From an uncultured euryarchaeote (GTDB lineage Archaea > Thermoplasmatota > Thermoplasmata > UBA10834): a stretch of 30,533 nt of DNA. Below are positions 15,648 through 22,191 of this stretch, piece by piece (positions within the stretch are counted from its first letter, which is position 1; the number at the start of each line of letters is the position of its first letter). The notes below the pieces were generated by a model. It did no database searches and was not told the DNA's origin. It saw only the letters and a program-made list of their open reading frames with translations. Where the stretch lies: NCBI GenBank assembly GCA_937872085.1, contig CALMQK010000085.1, forward strand, positions 1 through 30,533, in the 5' to 3' direction. The position numbers and the translations under genes are program-made.

Positions 15648-16313
15648 TCAATGACCGGGTTGCATGACGGGAGTTACTTTGAGCCTGCGCGTCCGAGCCC
15701 CCTTAGTGTTGGCCGCCACATCGTGCAAGGGATCGAACACGGCAAACATGGTCTCCTCATATCCGTCGTCGCGGAGCCTGAAGGTCTTGATGTCCCGATT
15801 GATGGGGTCTATCACCAGCGCGACATGGTACGGCTGGTTGAACATGGAGCGCTGGGTCTCCATGTCCGTCCCCGAAAGGAAGCACGTGTGCCCCGGGTGA
15901 GAGTGGTACCAACCGACAAGGATGTAGTCAAAACCTGAATCGTCGAGCCCATGGAACAACTTCGGAAACGCCTTGGGATCGAACCTTACCTTGGAGGATG
16001 AACTCCTGAGCTCGGTGGTCACCACGTCCCTCACGACCGAGTAGGCCTCCCCTTTCCATGTGCATGCCTCCCCCAGCAGGAACCCCATGACTTCGAGCCT
16101 CCTCGGAGCTTCCTTGACGGCGTGAGACCTGATCTTCTCCTCACCGACCCTGGAGAGATAGACGTCGAAGATGGCTCCGGACCGGACCCGCTGTTGGTGC
16201 GCGGACCGTGACTGTTCGGAGAGCCACGGATGCGGCCCAAGGCCCGAACTCGGGGGCGGCTCCTTCTCCCCGAGCGGGCGCTTGGTCTCCCCGACGATCT
16301 TAGGTCTAGCCAT
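15648..16313 (-). CDS. Rpn11-like JAMM/MPN+ metalloprotease (deubiquitinase-like)
   Basis: This 221-aa protein has a JAMM domain at about 45-185. All catalytic residues are present: E74 in LEVMGFLLGE, H137 and H139 in GWYHSHPGH, S147 and D150 in CFLSGTD, fitting E-(x)n-HSH-x7-S-x2-D. The stretch from VGWYHSHPG to VIDPINRD is much closer to eukaryotic Rpn11/CSN5 (which has HSHPGFGCWLSGVD) than to bacterial JAB proteins, including the Cys at 144 before the Ser. Such enzymes use zinc to cut the isopeptide bond after Gly-Gly. The N-terminal 40 residues are charged and probably disordered. Its ATG overlaps the E2 stop by eight bases (ATGGCTAG). The role inferred is removal of the neighbouring Ubl from targets, because the Ubl itself needs no trimming. 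Confidence 0.93.
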   Translation of the reverse strand: MARPKIVGETKRPLGEKEPPPSSGLGPHPWLSEQSRSAHQQRVRSGAIFDVYLSRVGEEKIRSHAVKEAPRRLEVMGFLLGEACTWKGEAYSVVRDVVTTELRSSSSKVRFDPKAFPKLFHGLDDSGFDYILVGWYHSHPGHTCFLSGTDMETQRSMFNQPYHVALVIDPINRDIKTFRLRDDGYEETMFAVFDPLHDVAANTKGARTRRLKVTPVMQPGH

Positions 16314-16827
16314 TGAGATTCCCCACGATCCTTATCCTCCGGTCCGACTGGTCCATGACCGTCGGGGGTAGGTATCTATTCCGGTTGAAGTAGGCGGCAG
16401 CGCGCGTGCACGTGTCATTGCCGAAGGGATTCTTGGGGTTGGGGTTCTCAAGGAGAGACTCTATCCCCTTGATGAAAGTGACGAGGTTTGAGCTGAAATC
16501 CCAATTCTCCAGGAGTTTCGTGCACACGTATCCGCCGTCACCCGGTGGCATTATGTTAGGATGGAAGATGGGTGTCAACCACTTGACGATCGGCTTCTCG
16601 ATCGGATACTCCTCCCCGACGATGATCGCCATCCTGTGAACGAACCTGTGAACCACCTTTCCCTCCTCCCAGTCCGGGCCCGGGACGCGCATGAGGGTGA
16701 CATTGATCATGACTGGAAAAGCAGACAACGTCGGGTCGGAGATCGAAAGATGATGTTTTAGCTCGCGCTGGCACATCTCGAACTCGTTCCTAATGCGCGA
16801 TTTCAGGACGGCGGCGGGAAGAGGCAT
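16306..16827 (-). CDS. E2-like ubiquitin-conjugating enzyme
   Basis: The 173-aa protein has the UBC fold signature. YPIEKPIVKWLTPIFHPNI carries the HPN motif (H89-P90-N91), whose Asn stabilises the oxyanion during transfer. GGYVCTKLLENW follows, with the catalytic Cys at 102 and the conserved Trp at 109. Then come IKGIESLLENPNPKNP and an AAAYF helix, matching the E2 segment that normally reads LLxxPNPxxP. The N-terminal helix has LKSRIRNEFEM. Relative to classical E2s the Cys-to-Trp spacing is one residue shorter, and a basic C-terminal extension of about 20 residues is present. The role expected is to receive the Ubl as a thioester from the E1 and pass it to lysines. It starts five bases after the Ubl stop, so the two are translated together. 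Confidence 0.93.
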   Translation of the reverse strand: MPLPAAVLKSRIRNEFEMCQRELKHHLSISDPTLSAFPVMINVTLMRVPGPDWEEGKVVHRFVHRMAIIVGEEYPIEKPIVKWLTPIFHPNIMPPGDGGYVCTKLLENWDFSSNLVTFIKGIESLLENPNPKNPFGNDTCTRAAAYFNRNRYLPPTVMDQSDRRIRIVGNLNG

Positions 16828-16832
16828 CTCAA

Positions 16833-17072
16833 CTATCCGCCTTCTGGGTCGGGAATCAGCTCCAAAACGTCGTCGGCCCGAATGCCTGACTCAGTGAGCG
16901 AGCCTCCACCTCTGAGTACCTTCTTCCCCTTCCGCAGGACGTAGGCGCCCATATCCTTGCTCCAGAAAGTAGCGGCACTCTCGATGACTTCGTCGATAGT
17001 GTTCTCGACCTCGAGTTCCATCTCGACAGTGGCACCGGTCTCGGCATTCTTGACCTTGATTCGAACCGTCAA
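16833..17072 (-). CDS. Ubiquitin-like modifier ending in Gly-Gly
   Basis: This is a 79-aa beta-grasp protein. The N-terminal hairpin VRIKVKNAETGATVEMELEV is followed by the helix ENTIDEVIESAA, then GAYVLRKGKKVLRGGGSL, then a final strand DDVLELIPD. This is the ubiquitin order, including the segment that in ubiquitin reads LIFAGKQLEDG. The chain ends PEGG directly before TAG, so the diglycine is exposed without processing. Lysines at 6, 8, 39, 48, 50 and 51 could accept further modifiers. The start is TTG at 17072 with GGTGG at 17077-17081. ThiS, MoaD and SAMP-type sulfur carriers also end in GG, but the E2 and JAMM genes next door make protein conjugation the better reading. It may have its own promoter (17104-17111). 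Confidence 0.88.
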   Translation of the reverse strand: MTVRIKVKNAETGATVEMELEVENTIDEVIESAATFWSKDMGAYVLRKGKKVLRGGGSLTESGIRADDVLELIPDPEGG

Positions 17073-17091
17073 AAGACCACCTAGAAGCTGG

Positions 17092-17111
17092 ACCTCACTT
17101 GAGGTTATAAC
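17092..17111 (-). promoter_or_regulatory. Candidate internal promoter and operator palindrome before the Ubl gene
   Basis: In the 57-base gap between E1 and Ubl, 17104-17111 is the perfect palindrome GTTATAAC, a plausible TATA box for minus-strand transcription starting near 17081. Overlapping it by two bases, 17092-17105 reads ACCTCA-CT-TGAGGT, a perfect inverted repeat with six-base arms placed between the TATA box and the expected start. That is where a repressor would block initiation. It is a pattern only, and short palindromes can arise by chance. Confidence 0.35.
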
Positions 17112-17129
17112 GTTTTCGCATACCTGTAG

Positions 17130-17924
17130 CTAATCCGCCCTCGAGTGAGCTGGACACCTGGGATCTAGGGGTATCTCGATCTCCTCCGAAACATTCCTCT
17201 GCCCGTCGTAGTAGAACGCGTTGGAGAGGGACATGTCTGGCCTTCCAGAAACGATCTTCAATGCTTCCCGCACCATGATGGCTGAGATGATGCTCGTCGT
17301 AGTGATCTCCGCGGCCAAGCGCGGTTCGTGGAACACGACATCCTTGCCCGTGCAGCTGAACCTCATCTCAGCGACCTTGGCGTGAGAGCGGTTCATGCCG
17401 CATTGCAGACAGGCCCCGTGGGGAGGCTTGACTACCGTGACCCTGCCGACGAACCCTTCCATTCCTCCGTCGATATAGGCCTTTCCCAGTGAATAGGCGT
17501 GAGAGTTGACATGTATCCTGGCCTGGATGTTGTCGAGGCACCCGAGTATCAAATCCTGCTCGCGAAGCACCGAGTCTGGAACCTCTTCTATCCTCGTATC
17601 AAGTGCGATTGGGTCTGCGATCGTCGATATCTTCGATATCCCGCGTGCAACGACCTCGGCCTTCTTCGCACCCCTGCGAGCATCCTCCTTGGTGAAGAAC
17701 AGGCATCTGTTGAGGTTCGATCCGACGACATGATCCATATCGACTATCGTCAGTCTTCTGAAGCCCGACAGGGCCAGGTTCTTGCCTACTTCGTTTCCCA
17801 GCGCGCCCGCCCCGACCATCATCACACGTGCATTGAATATCGATTCGAGGTCAAGCCACCCAATCCTCCTCGACCTGTCGAAGACCTCGTCGTCCTGCGC
17901 CCCTATCCGCAGTGGTTCCTCCAT
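17130..17924 (-). CDS. E1-like ubiquitin-activating enzyme (ThiF/Uba3-type)
   Basis: This 264-aa adenylation-domain E1 starts at the ATG at 17924. Numbering here uses the frame from the TTG at 17930. GAGALGNEVGKNLALSGF (about 40-57) is the nucleotide-binding loop, and DMDHVVGSNLNRCLFF holds the Asp and Arg that contact ATP. LGCLDNIQARIHVN and GGMEGFVGRVTVV follow as in Uba1/Uba3. A zinc site is formed by C174, C177 and, near the end, C259 with H262 (CPAH). MRFSCTG presents C193 where eukaryotic E1s have their catalytic cysteine (…CT). It therefore looks able both to adenylate the modifier and to carry it as a thioester, unlike plain MoeB. It lacks the inactive half and ubiquitin-fold domain of eukaryotic E1s. 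The gene ends in TAG. Confidence 0.92.
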   Translation of the reverse strand: MEEPLRIGAQDDEVFDRSRRIGWLDLESIFNARVMMVGAGALGNEVGKNLALSGFRRLTIVDMDHVVGSNLNRCLFFTKEDARRGAKKAEVVARGISKISTIADPIALDTRIEEVPDSVLREQDLILGCLDNIQARIHVNSHAYSLGKAYIDGGMEGFVGRVTVVKPPHGACLQCGMNRSHAKVAEMRFSCTGKDVVFHEPRLAAEITTTSIISAIMVREALKIVSGRPDMSLSNAFYYDGQRNVSEEIEIPLDPRCPAHSRAD

Positions 17925-17948
17925 GACCAATGTGAACCGGTTCGTTCC

Positions 17949-17957
17949 GATTAAACC
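17949..17957 (-). promoter_or_regulatory. TATA box for the ubiquitin-like operon
   Basis: The minus strand reads GGTTTAATC, centred about 28 bases before the ATG at 17924. This predicts a leaderless transcript beginning at or next to that ATG. It lies in the 69-base gap after the aminopeptidase stop, so the operon can be expressed independently of that gene. Confidence 0.5.
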
Positions 17958-17993
17958 TTCGTCATCTTCGAAGCTCGGCTCGAGGTTCCTGCC

Positions 17994-19109
17994 TCAATCC
18001 CAGACGAGCTTGCCGGCTGCCATGAGCGTTCTCTCTTTGCCCGACGAACCGACGACCGTAATGGTCGGCCTCTTGACCAGGCCGTCCAGGTGGATCATTG
18101 CTTCGGCGTCCCCGTCATAGTTACTGCCTACAGCGAAGTGACATGTTCCGTAGACCTTCTCGTCCTCGAGCATGTTCGCGGTTATCCTGGCCTTCCTGTT
18201 CAGTCCTATGCCCAGCTCGCCGATGCTGCGGGCATTCCTAGCGTACTTCTGGACTAGGGCGGCCCTGAGTTCCCCGCGCTTCCCGGCTTCCAGCGCTTTC
18301 TTCTCGCCCAAACGCACAGACTCCTCGAGCTTGATCGCCTCTGTCCCTCCCGATATGCTCGTGATGAACCCGTCCTTGACCTCAGTCATTATCGGACGCT
18401 TGATTACAATCTCGCCCTCGTGCAGAACGATGGAGCCGTCGTAGGCAATGTTGCCGTTCATCGTTCCTAGCGCGGGTGAGACAAATACTTCGCCGGAAGG
18501 CAGGTTGCCTGCCCGGCCTGGCTTTCTGAAATTGCCGTCATCGGACCGGGCTTTCCTTCCCCTGATTCCGATGGTCACATCAGTGCCCCCAGGCGCGGTC
18601 ACCCTAACGCTCCGCGCGCCGTCGAGGGCCCTGACGACCCTGGAGCAATCGCTTCGAAGCCTAGAGTAATCGATGGGCACTGTCCTCCTGAACATGTCCT
18701 TCGTTGTACCCGGAGACCAGAAGACGCGCGTCTTCTTCTCTTCGTAGAGAAAGTCAAAGATGTGGTCGTATCTGCGCTTCCCCTTGTATCCGGTCTTCAT
18801 GCCCCATTTGTCATTTCCGAGCCTCTCCTTGCTCATGGAGATGATCACGTGGGGCTTTGCCGACATCGCCTTGACGACCTCTTCCTCCGCGAAATCGAAC
18901 TGTTTCTTCTCCCTTTGGAATATGAGACTCGGGGCGGCGTCCACATCCAGGCACGCATCGAAGATGGCCATCGAGAGCTCGCGCACATCCTTACCTGGAT
19001 TCGATATCAAGAGAACGCGCTCGTCCTTTTTCACAGCAAGGACTTCATTCACTGCAGCGCGAGCGGCGCGCACCAACGACTTGTCATAAGATCCAACGAA
19101 GCGGTCCAT
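17994..19109 (-). CDS. M29-family (AmpS-like) aminopeptidase
   Basis: The 371-aa protein fits family M29, metal-dependent exopeptidases that remove N-terminal residues from peptides in the cytoplasm. Recognisable metal and active-site regions are NLPSGEVFVSPA, IGELGIGLNRKARI, EKVYGTCHFAVGSN and the late MIHLDG. The N-terminal domain has the family start RAARAAVNEVLAVKKDERVLLI. The length is normal. It lies upstream of the ubiquitin-like operon on the same strand, 69 bases away with a separate promoter between. A role in finishing peptides from regulated protein breakdown is possible but unproven. It is divergent from the thioredoxin reductase gene. Confidence 0.87.
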   Translation of the reverse strand: MDRFVGSYDKSLVRAARAAVNEVLAVKKDERVLLISNPGKDVRELSMAIFDACLDVDAAPSLIFQREKKQFDFAEEEVVKAMSAKPHVIISMSKERLGNDKWGMKTGYKGKRRYDHIFDFLYEEKKTRVFWSPGTTKDMFRRTVPIDYSRLRSDCSRVVRALDGARSVRVTAPGGTDVTIGIRGRKARSDDGNFRKPGRAGNLPSGEVFVSPALGTMNGNIAYDGSIVLHEGEIVIKRPIMTEVKDGFITSISGGTEAIKLEESVRLGEKKALEAGKRGELRAALVQKYARNARSIGELGIGLNRKARITANMLEDEKVYGTCHFAVGSNYDGDAEAMIHLDGLVKRPTITVVGSSGKERTLMAAGKLVWD

Positions 19110-19162
19110 GGCCGAAGCACCGGACGAGGGATGCGATTCCTTGATTTAGGGTTTTGGACAAG

Positions 19163-19170
19163 TCTTATAG
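19163..19170 (+). promoter_or_regulatory. Predicted TATA box for the thioredoxin reductase-like gene
   Basis: The sequence tcttatag is centred near 19166. Initiation about 26 bases downstream falls on the run of ATG codons at 19189-19197, so a leaderless transcript from one of these is expected in preference to the GTG at 19180. Confidence 0.45.
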
Positions 19171-19188
19171 GAGCGTAGGGTGTCTTCG

Positions 19189-20139
19189 ATGATGATGCTC
19201 GGGCTGGACATCCCATCAGAGATCGAGGGCACGGTCGATGTCGCCATCATAGGCTCTGGTCCGGCTGGGATGACCGCGGCCGTCTACGCCGCCCGAAAGA
19301 AGCTCAAGACAGCGATCATAACCAAGGACATCGGCGGTCAGGTCGCGTGGACCCTCGGCATCGAGAATTACCCGGGGTATCAGTACATCACTGGTAGGGA
19401 GCTCACCTCGAAGTTTCAGGAGCAGGTGCAACAGTTCCCGGTGCCGATCCTCCTCGACGAAGCCAAGGAGATCAAGCGGAACGCCGACATCTTCACAATA
19501 ATCACGACTGGTGAACGGAGCATCGAAGCGCGGACGATCATCATCGCGACCGGCAAGAGATCCAGGGAGCTCGGCGTTCCGAATGAGAAATCACTTGTCG
19601 GCCACGGCGTGTCCTACTGCTCGACCTGTGATGGACCGCTCTTCGGGGGAAAGGACGTCGTGATATGCGGGGGCAGCAATTCCGCGGTCTCAGCTGCGAT
19701 AGACATATCCGGGACGGCATCCAAGGTCTTCGTCGTGTCGAGAAGCCCTTGGAGGGCGGACGCAATCCTCATCGAGAAGGTCGGCCAGAAGACGAATGTC
19801 GAGAAGAGGGTCGGCTACGACGCCCTCGAGATCATCGGCGACAAAGTGGTCCGGGGTCTGAGGATCAGGGACAAGAAGACCGGAAAGGAAGAATTACTGG
19901 ATGTTCAAGGGGTCTTCGTGGAGATCGGACTGGACCCGAACACCGAGTTCGTCAAGGGGTTCCTCAAGCTGAACGAGAACAACGAGATCATCGTGGACTG
20001 CATGTGCAAGACGGACATCCCTGGCATCTATGCGGCCGGGGACGTGACGATGGTGCACGAGAAGCAGATCGTCGTCGCGGCAGGCGAGGGTGCGAAGGCT
20101 GCTTTGAGCGCTTACGAATACTTGCTCAGGAAGAAGTGA
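19189..20139 (+). CDS. trxB: Thioredoxin reductase-like FAD/pyridine-nucleotide disulfide oxidoreductase
   Basis: About 316 aa from the ATG at 19189; the GTG at 19180 would add three residues. The FAD-binding loop is VAIIGSGPAGMTAAVYAARKK. The redox-active disulfide is YCSTCDGPLFGGKD. The second dinucleotide loop is GGSNSAVSAAI, and FAD contact is completed by IPGIYAAGDVT. The enzyme should reduce thioredoxin or a similar protein. After the second loop, where NADPH-dependent enzymes have HRRxxxR, this one reads VSRSPWRAD, which is shorter and lacks the His and one Arg. The electron donor may therefore not be NADPH; some archaeal relatives use NADH, F420 or an unknown donor. It converges on the MttB-family gene, with a three-base gap. 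Confidence 0.92.
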   Translation: MMMLGLDIPSEIEGTVDVAIIGSGPAGMTAAVYAARKKLKTAIITKDIGGQVAWTLGIENYPGYQYITGRELTSKFQEQVQQFPVPILLDEAKEIKRNADIFTIITTGERSIEARTIIIATGKRSRELGVPNEKSLVGHGVSYCSTCDGPLFGGKDVVICGGSNSAVSAAIDISGTASKVFVVSRSPWRADAILIEKVGQKTNVEKRVGYDALEIIGDKVVRGLRIRDKKTGKEELLDVQGVFVEIGLDPNTEFVKGFLKLNENNEIIVDCMCKTDIPGIYAAGDVTMVHEKQIVVAAGEGAKAALSAYEYLLRKK

Positions 20140-20142
20140 GGA

Positions 20143-21609
20143 CTACCCGCATCGGTCCAGGTACTTCGTCGGGACCGCTTTGCCGTGCTTCTCGACATCC
20201 CACTTCGCGAGCATCTGCTTGATCTCCTGCTTCACCGATCGGTCCAATTGGACGGGCACATGTTCCTTGAGTATCCTATGGACCTCGTCCCTTGCGGCCG
20301 TCCTGATAGGCTCCGCCTTTGCATCTGGTGCCGCCTCGCGCATAGCGATCTTCGGAAGGAGGACCTCCTCTTTGAAATGCCTCAATGTGTGAATGTCCTT
20401 CATGAAGTAGCCTCCTGGCCCTACGCGAGCGATGGCCTCGAATCCGAGGGTCTCCTTATCGACCTTGACCCCTTGCCATCCTCTCAGCACGTTCCGCCAG
20501 AGTTCGCAGTCCATGACTATCTGCTCAAGTGACTCGCACCCGGATCGGTTGAACCCTCCAAGCCCGACGACCTGATCGGCGCCGGCGAGGACCGGCATCA
20601 TCGCGCTGATCGCCTTCTGATAGCCGATCTCATATCCAGGCATGGTCCCCGATGCCGCGATCCCTCCTACCTGACTAGGTAGCCCGTATCGCCTTGCCAT
20701 CTGGCAGCCAGCGGCGTTGGTGAGGGCCCCTTCCGTGGAACCCGACAGGAACACGCCTGTCCTCATGTCCATCGGTCCGCTCTCCGAGCTGTAAAGGACT
20801 GGGCAGCCAGGTGCGGCTATCTGCTCCATTACGAGCCCTCCGAGGTTCTCCGCATTCACAAGCGCGATGGTTCCAGCGAGAGTGACTGGGCAGACCGAGC
20901 CGGAGATCGCCATCGAGAGGTTCACGACGGGGAGGCCGGCCTTGGCGAACTCCAGCACGGACTCGATGTCGCCCGCCTCGTATCTCAGAGGCGTGATGGG
21001 CGTGTGAGTGATTGAGATGATGGGCCGCTTCGCCAGCTCCTTCGCCCCACCAACGGCCGCAGCCGCGAGTTTGATGAGGAGACCGGCCTCGTCCGGGTCT
21101 CCCGAGCCATGCTGGATGTGTTTTCCAGAGTAGAATAGGCTCGCCACATACTCGTGCACGTTCGAGACCTCGGGTGGGAGATCTGTCGCTACCACCTGGG
21201 CCCAATAGATGTCGCACTCGGGCATGGCATCGCATAGGATGGTGAAGTCGACGAGGTCGTTGATCGTGGACTTCCTTTTCTTCTGGGTCCCCATGTCCCA
21301 GACATCCGTCGGCTGTCCATCGTTCACGGCCTGGACGTGGTCCTTCGCCGGGAGCCGAGCATCCTTCGCTTTCTCCCTGCCGCACATCAAGAATTCTTTC
21401 TTGGTCTTCGAAAGAGCGTCCTTGACCATGCCCTGGGTCAGCTTCGCTACCTGGGTCTTCTTGTCGACTGAGGCCCCGTGGTCCTCGAGCATAGACAGTA
21501 TCCCCGGGCTCGTGACCTTGATCCCGACCTGCTCAAGAATCCTGATCGACTCGACATGCACTTCGTCCTCCTCTTCTCGCGTCAGCGGATTGAAGACAGC
21601 TCTGGCCAT
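20143..21609 (-). CDS. MttB-family (COG5598) methyltransferase, non-pyrrolysine
   Basis: This 488-aa homologue of trimethylamine methyltransferase MttB is the full length of the family, with one uninterrupted frame. The pyrrolysine (amber) codon of true MttB is therefore absent, and the single TAG at 20143 is the terminator. Family segments include RILEQVGIKVTSP at the N-terminus, VHEYVASLFYSGKHIQHG, PIISITHTPITPLRYEAGD, CPVTLAGTIALVNAENLGG and YGLPSQVGGIAASG. Non-pyrrolysine members demethylate quaternary amines such as glycine betaine or carnitine, passing the methyl to a corrinoid protein. No corrinoid protein or reactivation gene is nearby, so the substrate and acceptor are unknown. AGGAGC precedes the ATG at 21609. 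Confidence 0.9.
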   Translation of the reverse strand: MARAVFNPLTREEEDEVHVESIRILEQVGIKVTSPGILSMLEDHGASVDKKTQVAKLTQGMVKDALSKTKKEFLMCGREKAKDARLPAKDHVQAVNDGQPTDVWDMGTQKKRKSTINDLVDFTILCDAMPECDIYWAQVVATDLPPEVSNVHEYVASLFYSGKHIQHGSGDPDEAGLLIKLAAAAVGGAKELAKRPIISITHTPITPLRYEAGDIESVLEFAKAGLPVVNLSMAISGSVCPVTLAGTIALVNAENLGGLVMEQIAAPGCPVLYSSESGPMDMRTGVFLSGSTEGALTNAAGCQMARRYGLPSQVGGIAASGTMPGYEIGYQKAISAMMPVLAGADQVVGLGGFNRSGCESLEQIVMDCELWRNVLRGWQGVKVDKETLGFEAIARVGPGGYFMKDIHTLRHFKEEVLLPKIAMREAAPDAKAEPIRTAARDEVHRILKEHVPVQLDRSVKQEIKQMLAKWDVEKHGKAVPTKYLDRCG

Positions 21610-21642
21610 GATATGCTCCTGCGAAAGGATGAACGAATACGG

Positions 21643-21650
21643 CTATAAAA
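21643..21650 (-). promoter_or_regulatory. TATA box for the MttB-family gene
   Basis: The minus strand reads TTTTATAG, a good archaeal TATA box, about 38 bases before the ATG. A leader of about 12 bases would contain the AGGAGC at 21615-21620. Confidence 0.6.
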
Positions 21651-21672
21651 CCACAACTCTGCGATATGAAGA

Positions 21673-22170
21673 CTAGGGTTTCCAGCGCCTGGCATCCTCT
21701 GAGGTGGCGTCCTCGAGGCGCCTCTTCCTCCTCTCATTCGCTTCCCTGTTCCGCCGGGCGTCTTCATCGGTCTCGAGTATCAGCTCAGGGACCTCGGTCG
21801 GCTTCCCGTTCCCGTCTAGAGCCACAACGGTCAGGTAGGAGGAACCGGTGTGCCTTACCTCTCCCGTTCGCACATTCTCTGCCATCACCTTGACGCCGAC
21901 CTCCATTGATGAGTGCCAAGCGGCATTCACGATGGAATAGACCGTGACCAGATCTCCAATGTGCACGGGGGAGTGGAAATCCATCTTATCGAGCGAGGCA
22001 GTTACGACGTTTGTCTTGGCATGCCTCGTCGCGGACACGAAGGATATCTCATCGACCATCTTCAGGATCGTCCCCCCGAAGACATTCCCGGACATGTTGG
22101 CGTCCTGGGGCATCATCACCCTCGCGAGGACAGCTTTCGAATCTGAGACATTTCTTTTCGATCTCGGCAA
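21673..22170 (-). CDS. Acyl-CoA thioesterase, hotdog fold (YciA/ACOT type)
   Basis: The 165-aa protein carries the hotdog signature MMPQDANMSGNVFGGTILKMVDE, with the catalytic-loop Asn-x-x-Gly pattern, then VVTASLDKMDFHSPVHIGDLV. It should hydrolyse acyl-CoA to free acid and CoA. The chain-length preference cannot be read. The C-terminal 35 residues are highly charged (RRNREANERRKRRLEDA), beyond the core domain. The start is TTG at 22170, supported by GGAGG eight bases upstream. The preceding gene ends 21 bases away, so the two are probably co-transcribed. Confidence 0.9.
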   Translation of the reverse strand: MPRSKRNVSDSKAVLARVMMPQDANMSGNVFGGTILKMVDEISFVSATRHAKTNVVTASLDKMDFHSPVHIGDLVTVYSIVNAAWHSSMEVGVKVMAENVRTGEVRHTGSSYLTVVALDGNGKPTEVPELILETDEDARRNREANERRKRRLEDATSEDARRWKP

Positions 22171-22191
22171 GTTTTCGACCTCCAGATTGGA

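Noticed and set aside
14654..15667. Plus-strand open frame of 337 codons
   Set aside because: It lies opposite the membrane-anchored surface protein, has an atypical composition rich in Arg/His/Val, and has no signal or domain.
16833..17924. Sulfur-carrier pair (ThiS/MoaD/SAMP with MoeB-like E1) instead of a ubiquitin-type system
   Set aside because: A clear E2 with HPN and catalytic Cys and an Rpn11-like JAMM enzyme are in the same operon, and the E1 has the extra Cys-Thr catalytic site. A side role in sulfur transfer cannot be excluded.
20143..21609. Pyrrolysine-containing trimethylamine methyltransferase
   Set aside because: The frame is full length without internal TAG, and TAG is used as a normal stop by at least five other genes here.
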